NCBI GenBank assembly: GCA_903772945.1
Contig: CAICTM010000043.1
Location: 62,001-126,000, forward strand
From: Seminavis robusta
Lineage: Eukaryota; Bacillariophyta; Bacillariophyceae; Naviculales; Naviculaceae
Direction: 5' to 3'
Length of the DNA stretch: 64,000 bases
Shown here: in pieces, positions 1-10,030 of the stretch
Layout: each line of letters opens with the position of its first letter
Position numbering within the stretch: the stretch's first letter is position 1
Notes under the pieces: generated by a model
Database searches by the model: none
Seen by the model: only the letters and a program-made list of their open reading frames with translations
What the model was told of the DNA's origin: nothing
Made by a program: the position numbers and the translations under genes

Positions 1-1517
1 ACCACCAACCATCCAATTTTCAATCTCCATCGAGCAAAGTCCGTATCTTTATTGGAAGCCAGCAAGGCGAAGCAGAACTTATCACAAAAATGTCGCGTCG
101 GGTGCTTCGTGGTGAATCTCTGAACCAATGATCCTGAACCGAGCCGATCCTACTGGTACAATGTACCTGGTACCATGTACCGCACCGGTACCGCACTTCC
201 CTCGTATTATCACTGCCCGCTCTAGCTCAGTGGCTGGGTACCGTACCGGTACTCGTACCATAGCCAGAGGTTTGTGTCATGTCATTGCAGGAGAGCTCCC
301 ACTTTTTCAAAGAATGTTGTCACTGTGGACGTGGCTGCTTTGGGCATGGCTGCCCACGACGATAATGGGCAAGTTTGGTTGTGGCAGACTGATGTTAGTG
401 TTACGGTTTGGGGTGAGTGGATGAGTGGATACGAAGTGCCATTTACCACCAGCCGAGGTATTTCGTGCAATTGTAGTGCCATCATGATCATCCTGTTCCC
501 TTCTTTTAGAAGCTGAGTTTGGAACTGCTTTCGTCGTTGTCGCAGCAACATTGGTGGCTGGAACCCAGTTCCTCCCGCTTTAGGAGGGCTGCCCTTTTGG
601 TTGCAAGCATGATTGGACCTCTACCGGTACCAAATGCTGACAGTTGTAGTTTCAGGCTCCACATTATTTTGCAGTTGATTCCCCAGCAAGCCACTCCCCT
701 GATGAAACGAAATCGCAGTTTCGGATGCTGTTGCCATCATCATCCATCATGAAGTACTGTATTGCTGCAATGCATTCCTTTGCCGAGCAGTACTCCCACC
801 AAGAACGCAATCACCAATACCACGATGTTTCTCCGGCTTTTGGATGAAACAGATCTGGCTACCTGGTACTACACAGTGTACTGGCTACCAGGTACCGTAT
901 GCATACCTCTATCTACTAGTATCTAGCTATGAATGGATTCCGCAGAATCATAGTAGAACAGTGACAATCGTAACAAGAAGGATCTACTATCTCTACTAAA
1001 TGGCCAGCAACAGCATGGTGAACAGTCTGCTCTTGGCTCTTGGCGGCTTGTGTTGCATGGGTCCACGGTCCACGGTCGCAGGAGTCAAATCGTCATTCCG
1101 TACCGCTACCTGTATCTCGGGCACACGTTTCGTCCATACAGGTAGACTGTGAGATCTTCACACGATAAGTTCTTGAATCGATATCTTGTGGGCTACTCGA
1201 GAGCTACTTTCAGTGACCTGCAACATCAGCTCATGTGGACTAGCCTGTGACTGTGCCTATGGTGCTACATGTAGAACAAGATCGATCGATCCAAGAAAAG
1301 AACAAAAGTGGGGAATGAATCGAATCGAATCAGAATCGGGGCTGCAGAGGTGCAGAGGCGCATGCGCCCTTTTCGCGCGAAGCTTCACTACGTGGTATCA
1401 GTCACTCATTTCTAGTGACTGACACTCGCTTCACGGAAGCAAGGATCCGAGGCATTTTCGACACAAACACAAAACAAAGGCAAAAGTCGATTATTTCCGC
1501 AGTAGTTACAAATCACC
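1..1517. other. Intergenic, no gene seen
   Basis: Open frames here are short, overlap on both strands and lack coding character. The stretch contains several TACCGGTA-like palindromic words (near 186, 244, 622) and no recognisable gene. Confidence 0.6.
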
Positions 1518-2534
1518 ATGATGAAACATGTACTACTACTACAACTCCTCTTGTTATTATTGTTCTCCCAGCCAGCCCATGGATTTGCCTCGTACTTGCT
1601 GAACAAGATGGGCTGCATGACCGACTTGGATACTACGGAGGTAATTATGAATAACCAAGTCGTGGCGTCGGAAGACAGCGATCATCCCAATGTCCACTTG
1701 GAAATTGTCCAGCAACAAGGCGCCATGGTCGAACTGAAATTGATTGTTCCCGAGGAATTGCAAGATGTTCAATTTGTCGTGGACATTTTGTACCCGGAAG
1801 AAGACGTCGTCGTCGTCAAGGCCAAGTTGGTCCATGGTCAATGCGACCACGACAAGCGAGTGGCAGCCCGCAGCGGCGATACCGTGACACTGCAATTTTG
1901 GAGCGACGACCAGTGTGTTTCCGTGGTGGCGGGATGGGCCACGGGGCATGAAGCCGTCCGTTTGACACCCGTCTTGCAAGTATGTCCACAGGCAGGAGAA
2001 CAGCAACAAGAACAACAAATCATCAAAGACGAACTCAAAGAACAAGCAGCAGCGTACAAGGAAGATTTGGATCGCGTGGTGGCCAATGACAAGAAGGAAC
2101 ATCCACACGACGACAAGGATCACGATTTTTCCAAAAGTGATCATCGAAGAGAAGACCATCATCATCATCATCATCATCATCATCGTGATCATGCCAAAGA
2201 TGATGACGGCGACAAGGACGCACGGCAAGTCCAAGAAGAAAAGAATAGTCGAGAGCGACCCGAGGATAAAAGTGACAAAGCACGAGCCAGGCAACGCATC
2301 AAAGAGCGACAGAGGGCATTGATGCAAGAAAAGGAAAAACTGGAAGTACAACAACACAAAAACGACGACAAGAGCAGACCGATCGAACAAGGCATTGATT
2401 TGGATACCACGTGGTTCTTGTATGGATTGGCAATTCTATTGGTGGGGCATCTCCTCGTGGTACAAGGATGCCGAGTGGTGGCTGCAGGAGGAGACTATTC
2501 TTCTCTCAATGGCAAGGGACGAAGGACTCATTGA
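1518..2534 (+). CDS. His-rich type I membrane or secretory protein, unknown function
   Basis: The 338-residue protein starts at an ATG in good context (tcaccATGATG). Residues 1-22 form a strong hydrophobic signal peptide ending AHG, followed by Phe; Phe at +1 is the hallmark of diatom plastid-import leaders, but it is not proof of plastid targeting. Residues 30-155 are a probable folded domain with a few Cys and alternating hydrophobic strands. Residues 160-300 are highly charged and probably coiled-coil, and include an uninterrupted His run at about 216-225 inside an Asp/Glu-rich stretch, a plausible metal-binding patch. A single hydrophobic segment at about 303-325 is a likely membrane anchor. 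I recognise no family. The opposite strand also has a long open frame (1557-2390), read here as a codon-bias shadow. Confidence 0.75.
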   Translation: MMKHVLLLQLLLLLLFSQPAHGFASYLLNKMGCMTDLDTTEVIMNNQVVASEDSDHPNVHLEIVQQQGAMVELKLIVPEELQDVQFVVDILYPEEDVVVVKAKLVHGQCDHDKRVAARSGDTVTLQFWSDDQCVSVVAGWATGHEAVRLTPVLQVCPQAGEQQQEQQIIKDELKEQAAAYKEDLDRVVANDKKEHPHDDKDHDFSKSDHRREDHHHHHHHHHRDHAKDDDGDKDARQVQEEKNSRERPEDKSDKARARQRIKERQRALMQEKEKLEVQQHKNDDKSRPIEQGIDLDTTWFLYGLAILLVGHLLVVQGCRVVAAGGDYSSLNGKGRRTH

Positions 2535-3142
2535 AAAAGGAAAACAAACAAACAAACCAAAGCAAAAACAATCAAACACAAAAATCTAATAGGGGTAACG
2601 AGAAATACATCATATGGGGCATCCAAAAAGAACGAAACAACAGAAGTTGGGTCAACTTGATACCTGGTACTCTGTCAGGGGATTGAAGTCTATTAAAAAA
2701 GGAAGGAAGGAAAGAAGTGCAACCACATTCAGCAAAACTGAATTGCCAACTGCTGGCTCGAGAGGGCGGACCCGTTTCTTCGCAACAACAAAGTCTCTCT
2801 GTTGAACGCTGCGCTCCGCATCATTAAGCACTTCTGACATCACAATACTGTATCAAACAAACAAAAAAGAATCCACATGAATCGCCGAGGTAGTCCATCC
2901 ACGAAACCATTCAAAACAAAAAGATGCAGATGCAACACTGGTCCCATGAAACAAACCAAGATACAACCATCAACGAGAGTTTGACACGATTGTATCATCC
3001 CATCTTTATGCACGACTTTTGTTGACTCACTCACCCAATGGATAGAACTACATGGTCAGATTAGAAATTAGAACTGTTAGAGAAACGGAAACGGAATAAA
3101 ATCATCTAGTACTAGTACTAGCTAGTATCATACCTTCGAGCT

Positions 3143-3171
3143 CACCTAGCTAGTCGTCGACTAGCTAGGTG
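3143..3171. repeat. 29-bp perfect palindrome
   Basis: Two 14-nt arms (CACCTAGCTAGTCG and its reverse complement) flank a single central T. It lies in non-coding DNA and could extrude as a hairpin. No function is known. Confidence 0.85.
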
Positions 3172-5129
3172 TCGAGAGATGTATGTGTCAGAATTCACTC
3201 TTCACTAGGCTCGTTCTGTCGCATCCTGGCTTCGCATTCTTAGAAGTAGACTGGGGGAGGAAACTGGGTATGAAGCACATCCCTCCTCCGAGCTGGTCGC
3301 AAGATCACACATGCACATCCCGGTATAGCTTGCTAATCTCGTGTCTTCACCTAGCTGGCTGGCTGGAAATTCGTTCATGGTTGTCAGCGCTTCGAACCTT
3401 GTCGAACACCTACACCAAGTTGTAGTGGTGATCACATACATTAGCATAACAGGCTATCGTAGTAACGCTACAGCATTGTAATCATCAACCGCTGCACGAC
3501 TACAACAATGAATCGATGAACCAGTCGCAAGAAGCTCGCCTTGGATGAATGCATCCAAACACATACAACCACACCAAATGCTTCGAATACGGTATGGTAG
3601 CCCAAGCTTTGGAAATTGCTGCTACTACTTGCTCCTGTTCCGCCAAATGAATGGAATCTAGTAGCCTTAGTAAGCAGTGGAAAGGGCTTCCTGACTACAT
3701 GGCTGTAGTTTTCGTGTTCTTTTCGTTTCCTTTTCAGAAGAAAGATAGTGGCTTCGACCTCTTGACTACGAAACTATCAAGCGGCTTCAATCTCTTCTTT
3801 CTTGAACCGAGCTGCAAGCCACCGGTAGTCTTTGCAACAAGGTTTATCTTGCTCCTAGCTATGGTAGTCAGTCAGTTTTACCCCACCTAGCTAGGAAGAA
3901 GGCAAAGCCGCCATAGCTGGATTTGATTGATTTGCTTTCCATACGTTCCCTTCCAGTTTACAGGCCTGGAACTTGTTGTCAAGTTGGACACGCCTGGAAA
4001 GCTGGAAGGCACCAACAATGATGGGTGCTCAAACTTCAGGACGTGCGGATCTGAACCACCTGACGGCGCTGCACAGCCCCGAGAAATAGAGACCTGTCAA
4101 CTGTGGTATTATCTCGGTAGGTCTTACGTACAAGGTTGAAGTTCCATTCCAAGGAGCTCACTCCTGCTCATGTGGACGGCACCGGTAGTAGGTTCCAATA
4201 GCAACTTTCCTGATTGGATGCTAACCCTTTCCGGTTTTTGTTCACATTCAAACCTTTGAGATTTTATAACCGTGATTCAAGCAGTGCAATCTAGTTTTCA
4301 TGATACCGTAGCTCGCAATGGTGCGTACAGAGAAGTTGGGGCCGGCAGCAGTTCGTGTGTGCGTGAGAGGTGTAGCTGTGTGTGTTGCAATTGGCTAAAC
4401 CAGTGGTCGCCAGTTCCATAGCAAAAGTCAAGCTAGCGAGGACACGTGTGTGTTGCCTTGTTTCATTCAGGTCTGGATGGGCATTTCCGGGGCTACGGAA
4501 AAGAAAGGAAGAGTGCGTTGGACGGAGTTGAGATAGATGATTGATTGCCTTGACCTGATGCAAAACAGTAAATCTGACCCTGGCAGCGAATCGAATCATC
4601 TTACCGGGAAGAGCATGGTAAGTGTGGCTGGACTTGAGGAGGGAACCAGGTCTCTTTAGTAATGATTCTTGCAGGCAAAGCTGGGTGCTCGTCAGCATTC
4701 TCTTTGGTCTGTTCACGTCCGCAGACCGGGAGGAATCAAAAGGTGCGTTTAGCTTTCCTTGGTCGTATTGAGTTTCTTCAAGGCAAGCCAACTTTGTCGT
4801 ATGCAGCCAGCTGCATACGACTGTTGCCATGTTTAGTGTTGGTGCGTTCCAGGAACTGCTATCCAACCCCGAGGCGGCTCTGAATGAGCGACATCAATGT
4901 GTGCCCGTATGAGGGCGCGGGAGTCATGCCCAATCTTTTTGTCTCGTGTCCCCGGCAAACAGGCTCGACCGAACATCGGCAGAGGGGGGGCGAAAAGCTC
5001 TTTCCGCCTTCGCGCCGAGAGGTTGGGAACTTTGAGTGCTCTGAGAGTAGTTTTAAGTCTCTAGCTAGAGATAGAAATAGTGCCTATTCACTCTAGTATT
5101 TGGACGAAAATTGGAATCCCAACGATTTA

Positions 5130-5325
5130 GGTACCACCGGTACCATACTGTACCTACTCGTGGAGTTTTTGCGTGGCTGGATGCATCGGTACCGGTACTG
5201 TACCACCGCACCTGATCTTCGCCAATGCATTGAAATACCGGTAGGCCCACGTGCCGGTGGCTACCGGTACCATTATCTACCGGTGGCCAGCTACCGGTGG
5301 CTAGCTACCGGTACCTTCTACTCGT
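5130..5325. repeat. Cluster of ACCGGT/TACCGGTA words
   Basis: At least eight ACCGGT hexamers occur within about 200 bp, several as CTACCGGTGGC or TACCGGTAC direct repeats (for example around 5275-5315). The words are dispersed elsewhere in intergenic DNA of the window, and this is the densest cluster. Confidence 0.7.
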
Positions 5326-6172
5326 GGAGCCTCAGCAAAGCAATGCGAGGGCTCTTACGGGTAGAGCAACAATGTGGTCTGTTCGAGCTCCAACGATCAA
5401 TGATAGCGAAGCCAGGTTTGCCTGGCGCTTCGTCCCGGATGATTTGTGGCCACATTTTACGGATCTACGTTTGCATGTGGGGAAGGAATGAACCCGGATA
5501 ATCCTCCTAAGTAATTTAGAAAGTCGACTTTTTGGTTAAGTCACTGAGATGAGTATATATGAGTAAAGAGTTAACGCATAGCCTTGCAAAGGAGAAGTAT
5601 GACGTCTCGCATTCTTAATTCTACGAGTCTACTGTACGAATTATAATACCAATCCAAACAGCTTCATCATAGTACTTAAGCAATTTGGCATGACTACTAC
5701 CCATTGGGGTTGCCCAGAATGTTTCAGTTTCATGTGTTGTTGTTTTTTGCTGGGCAACTCCCTTGATTCCTCGGATCGCAGATCCCAGAAGGAAAGAGAA
5801 TAGAAGAAAGCCAAGCCCAGTTTCGTGTCGAAGTCGAAGGAGTCGCATTCATCCAGGTCCAAGTTCGGACCGCAAACCAACAGCGGTTAGTCAGTGATAC
5901 AGCACACACAGACAGATTGATTGCTTCAAGTGCTGCAGGGCCGAAAAGCACAAACACACAAAGCTGACAACAAGAGCGCACCGACCTTCCCATATTAGTC
6001 GAAGACGCCTGACAGCTTCACACATCAGTCCAACTGCCATCTCTTGTCAAGTGCACACAACAGCAAGTTTGTCCTGGACATAAAAAAACAAAGGAGTGCC
6101 AAGGAACGACAACGCTGAGCTCTTTGTAGTGTACTACAGCTTAGTTCTATCCTAGAAAACAACAACGAGAAA

Positions 6173-7315
6173 ATGAACCAAGCCACCATCCGCCGCATCC
6201 AACAAAGGTTGAGAGACGAAGGATACAAAACCCCAGACGAAGAAGAGACCGAGAGCAACCCTGCTGAACCAGAGCAGGACAAACAACAAGAGAGAGTTAT
6301 TCGTCCTCAGCAGGAGAACATGTCTTACCGACAACAAGAAGAAGAGCTGCTAGCACAATACAGAAGAGAGCTAGAACAAGAACAAGCACAACAAGTCAAT
6401 GAGGACGAAGAACAGCTGTGGCAATGCGAATGTGGCCACGAATCTCCACTCTCGCACAACTTTTGTGGAGTCTGTGGCTTGACTCAACCCGTCGATTGGT
6501 GGTGTGAGTGTTGCCAGATCGAGCAGCCGTTCTATCATCGATTCTGTTTCAGCTGTGGAACTCCCAACGTCGATTACCAAGACGATATTGCTCCTCCTAC
6601 CACCATCGTGCGACCCCAACAACCCATGTACACCTGTGAAGCTTCTGTGCTCACAGAAGACAACGATGTGGAAATTGAGCGAGCTGTATCACGCATGACA
6701 CTGCAACAACAACAAGCACAACGACATCACCCACAACCATGGGATGAAGACGATGATGGCGTCACGTTTGCGGATGATTGCGATGACGTTGTTTCCCGAC
6801 AATCCTCTCAGCCACGACGACAGGCGCAACAACAACAGCCAAAGCCACAACCATCCAAACCCAAGGGATGGTCCTGTGTCGTCTGTACCTTTCACAATGA
6901 AAACGATTGTTTCCTTTCCTGTGAAATGTGCGGATCGTTTCGACCCGCTTCTCCCACTAGCGATGCTCTACTACAGCATCAACAACAGCAACAGCAACAA
7001 CATCTAGAACAAGAACCACAGCAAGAACCACAACCCGTCCCCACCGAGCCCCCAAAGCTTCGTCGACGCGACTCGGGATCTTCCTCTGAAAAAACGGAGA
7101 AAACCGAAAAGAAAGAAATGCGCTTTACCGACTTGTTGCAAATGCAAAGGGGACGATACGATTCGTTGTCCGAAGCACCAGAGACCAAGCAGCAACCACA
7201 TCAACAGCCACAACAACCGCAAGAACAAGAATCGGAAGCGGACTTGGAGCTAGCTATGATCTATGCACAACAAGAACGCATGCTAGCAGAGTATCAAAAT
7301 CAGCAAAGACTCTAA
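6173..7315 (+). CDS. Triple zinc-finger protein with RanBP2-type finger
   Basis: The 380-residue protein starts at an ATG after an A-rich leader. Two four-Cys modules of the form C-x-C/C-x2-C...C-x2-C lie at about 83-102 and 109-129. A canonical RanBP2-type finger lies at about 232-255 (W-x-C-x2-C-T-F-x-N...C-x2-C-G). In known proteins such fingers bind single-stranded RNA or ubiquitin; which applies here cannot be told. The rest is low-complexity, rich in Gln, Pro and Glu, with Glu/Gln-rich helices at both ends (about 40-75 and 340-380). It shares the signature 'C-x2-CTF-x-NE...CEMCG' and the disordered architecture with the protein at 33767, so the two may be distant paralogs. The role is probably in RNA metabolism or ubiquitin signalling (inference). 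Confidence 0.85.
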   Translation: MNQATIRRIQQRLRDEGYKTPDEEETESNPAEPEQDKQQERVIRPQQENMSYRQQEEELLAQYRRELEQEQAQQVNEDEEQLWQCECGHESPLSHNFCGVCGLTQPVDWWCECCQIEQPFYHRFCFSCGTPNVDYQDDIAPPTTIVRPQQPMYTCEASVLTEDNDVEIERAVSRMTLQQQQAQRHHPQPWDEDDDGVTFADDCDDVVSRQSSQPRRQAQQQQPKPQPSKPKGWSCVVCTFHNENDCFLSCEMCGSFRPASPTSDALLQHQQQQQQQHLEQEPQQEPQPVPTEPPKLRRRDSGSSSEKTEKTEKKEMRFTDLLQMQRGRYDSLSEAPETKQQPHQQPQQPQEQESEADLELAMIYAQQERMLAEYQNQQRL

Positions 7316-8188
7316 AACTATACTACTACTAGAGAAAGAGCAGCTATCACTATCATCTACTGTACTATTATTGTATCTGGAAAGGAGGGCAACTGGCAAC
7401 ACTGCGAGTAGCAAACTTCTAGATAGATAGGAACCTCTGCTAGATAGAGCCCATCCAGGCACAGCAAGCTCTGGTGATGAGGATCTTCGAGCTCCTCGCC
7501 CAGAGGTACCATAGCTATCTCACAAGCTAGCTACTAGCTATAGTTTAGCTATTAGTAGTACCAAAGTACCACACCACACAAGATCTTCTTGCCTCGCCAA
7601 GGAGCCCTGTCGCAGTAAAAAGTACGAGCCATCATCTCTGTCAATCAGTCCCGGTGCGAGGTTTGATAGGCAACCACGGGAAGAGCCAGGTCTGTGGTAC
7701 AAAAAAGCTACGCCAAAACACGTAACCTAACGTGTGCCACCAAGCAAGATCCAGGTTAGGTAAGTGATCCACGATGGGTACCAGTTACCAGGTGGTACAC
7801 TGTACTCACTATTTTCTTGTTGAACGGCAGTGATTCGATTCGTTGCTTGCTATCTGTCGGCTGCATACCGCTCTCGCTAGCGCAACCTAGCTAGCTAGTA
7901 GAGCGCAGGATACCCTACGGATGGATACCCTGAGGAAGGATCAAGGACACAAGGGACAGCGCCCTACTACCTAGCCAATTGCATGCGAGAAAGAAGCACG
8001 GAGAGCGCAACAATGTTTGGCTGGATGCACAAGACGCATGTCAAGAGTAGTTCGTTCGTGTAATAAATGTTTCTAACTAAAGTAATGAATTCTACTATTG
8101 CACCTGCGCGCCGCGGTCTATTCTATGATACTGACAAGGACTAAATGTGGATGAATCCATGCATGTTAGGATGAGTTCTAAAGATATT
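7316..8188. other. Intergenic, no gene seen
   Basis: Non-coding between a plus-strand gene and the 3' end of a minus-strand kinase. It contains CTAGCTAG-type words and GGTACC sites, and no ORF worth calling. Confidence 0.6.
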
Positions 8189-9421
8189 CTAATTTATGGT
8201 GCTGCTGTATGTCGCTGCTTTTTCCTGTAGACATCGGAACCATTGATGCTTCATAGCTCTCTTTGAGGTGGTTCTGTATAGCAGGGGTCCAGACAACAAG
8301 TCTTCCAGAAGATCCTTTAGCTGCCCCTTTTCCTCATGATTTTTCGTTTTAAACCCGACAAGACACTCCTCTGTCACTATCTTCTGGAATGTAAGTACTG
8401 AAAGAATACAGCCAACCGAAAAATCATCGGCTCGACGCCCGTCGTACCACTGCCCGCTGAACATCTCTGGTGCCATGTACCCGGTCGTGCCAAAAGCGCC
8501 TTTCAGCGCCACAAAGTGCTTTTTTGGTAGACCATAGCTGGACTCGATGTAACAATCATAGTCAAAGTCGATTTTGGTATCCTTGGGGTCATAGTTGGCG
8601 GACACACAAGCCATTCCAAAGTCGCAAAGACGAATCGAGTTTGCCTCAATGCGTCGACCTGGAATTAAGGTTCCATCATCACTCAGCGCAGATGTTTGGA
8701 CAAGAACATTGCATGGTTTCAAATCTAGGTGTGCAATGCCTCTTTCGTGCAGATACGTGGTTGCTCTCAAGATACCGAGCATGACCTGTTGCTTCACGTC
8801 AGTTTGGCGACCTTGAAAGACGTTAGTCTTAAAAAGCAACGACGTTAGATCCATTGTTGCTTTCTCCATCACAATATACAACTTTTCAGGAGTGTTAATC
8901 TTTTGATGGAATCCAATGATATTCGGATGGTGACTATGGGCTCGCATCAAGCCGATCTCCTGATTCGCTCGCTCCAGCTTGTGCATTGGCTGCAGATCGC
9001 TCTTCCGTTGGACTTTGACTGCGAAAGTCCGCAGTGTTAAATTCTTCCGTCCGAGGAAGACTTGACCGTAACCTCCAGATCCAAGACGTTCTATTAGACG
9101 GTAGCGTCCTACTTGCTTGCCTTCGACTTCGACAAGAGGGCGAAGCAAACAATCGATGCGACCAATTTCCTCGAACCCACCATGGTTCTCCTGAGTTATT
9201 CGACCGCGCCGTCTCAATAAGCGCAACACTCTTTGTTTTCGAGAAGCAGAAGATTTCACGGGGCGTATCGCATTATGAACGGGGCAGTTCTGTTCACCTT
9301 TCGCCACCAGATCACTCTCAACGCGGTCCATGTCCTCAACTGCGTCGCCTCCTTTCGGAACTTCTTTGCCATGGTTTCCGCGGTTGCAATGCATGACTTG
9401 GCGAGAAAATGTTGCTGTCAT
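8189..9421 (-). CDS. Serine/threonine protein kinase, non-RD type
   Basis: The 410-residue protein is called from the first in-frame ATG (9421). The open frame extends further 5' to a GTG at 9619, so an upstream exon cannot be excluded. The kinase domain spans about 104-395: glycine loop GSGGYG (about 114-119), ATP-binding Lys in FAVK (about 135), alpha-C Glu in ANQEIG, catalytic loop HLDLKPCN (Asp about 230), metal-binding DFG (about 266), MAPE at the end of the activation segment (about 315), and the D-x-F-S-x-G helix-F motif. All residues needed for phosphotransfer are present. The catalytic loop reads HLD instead of HRD, making it a non-RD kinase, so activation-loop phosphorylation may not be the main control. 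The N-terminal 100 residues are basic and look unstructured. The activation segment carries an insert of about 30 residues. Family below kinase level is not assigned. Confidence 0.92.
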   Translation of the reverse strand: MTATFSRQVMHCNRGNHGKEVPKGGDAVEDMDRVESDLVAKGEQNCPVHNAIRPVKSSASRKQRVLRLLRRRGRITQENHGGFEEIGRIDCLLRPLVEVEGKQVGRYRLIERLGSGGYGQVFLGRKNLTLRTFAVKVQRKSDLQPMHKLERANQEIGLMRAHSHHPNIIGFHQKINTPEKLYIVMEKATMDLTSLLFKTNVFQGRQTDVKQQVMLGILRATTYLHERGIAHLDLKPCNVLVQTSALSDDGTLIPGRRIEANSIRLCDFGMACVSANYDPKDTKIDFDYDCYIESSYGLPKKHFVALKGAFGTTGYMAPEMFSGQWYDGRRADDFSVGCILSVLTFQKIVTEECLVGFKTKNHEEKGQLKDLLEDLLSGPLLYRTTSKRAMKHQWFRCLQEKAATYSSTIN

Positions 9422-10030
9422 TGTCGTCAATTCGTTGTTGTGCAAGCGAATGAATGAGAAATCCAAAAAATGAGGCTTCTCGGGGGAGAGTAGAGTGGGG
9501 GCTGATCGCGGAGGATGAGTGTGGACATAGTGATGGTTGTCGCTCAAAATGTGAGGGGACTCGACAGCGTGGAAATCGTCTCTTCCACGCTGATAATCCA
9601 CGAATGAAAAATCAGTCACACTTCTTCAGTCACACTTTGTCTCAGGCGAATGCTTTGGTTCTCTCACTGCGCGATTGACGTCTTCAAGCTTCACCAAGCC
9701 ATCCTCTAGCAACGCCATTCAACAATGACATGTACCGGTAGTCCCCTCTCCGGTACCGTACCAGGTAAAACATCGTAGCCGTCTTGCTGATGAGATGAGT
9801 CACCTGATTAGTCTATCGGTTCACGTGGCTGGCCATGGTGCGTCGCTACCGTATGGCTAGGAGATTGTTAGGCTTGCTTAGACCTAGAGCCAACCCACAC
9901 ATTTTGTTGTGGTACGTAGGTAACAGAGCAGCAATCTTTCTACGGCAATGCTTTATATGATGATTAGTTTGTTGCTTTCCGTAACGTATTATTACTCCAG
10001 AAATCCAGAAAATGGGAGCCTCGTGATGTC
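9422..10030. other. Intergenic, no gene seen
   Basis: Contains the 5' flank of the kinase gene and the 3' flank of the next minus-strand gene. ACCGGTA words occur near 9735. The upstream 66-codon open extension of the kinase frame (9422-9619) lacks an ATG. Confidence 0.55.

Larger units (their letters stand above)
2535..6172. other. Long intergenic stretch with palindromes, no convincing gene
   Basis: No open frame here shows a domain, a good start and plausible composition together. A 191-residue minus-strand frame at 4291-4866 begins at TTG and resembles nothing known. The stretch contains a 29-bp perfect palindrome (3143-3171), many CTAGCTAG words, and a dense cluster of ACCGGT words at about 5130-5320. 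Confidence 0.55.

Noticed and set aside
1557-2390. 277-codon open frame on the minus strand opposite the His-rich gene
   Set aside because: It is exactly antisense to a gene with signal peptide and membrane anchor; its Leu/Val/Met-rich composition is what reversed Glu/Lys/His codons give.
4291-4866. 191-codon minus-strand frame in the long gene-free stretch
   Set aside because: It starts at TTG, no domain or targeting signal is seen, and composition is uneven.
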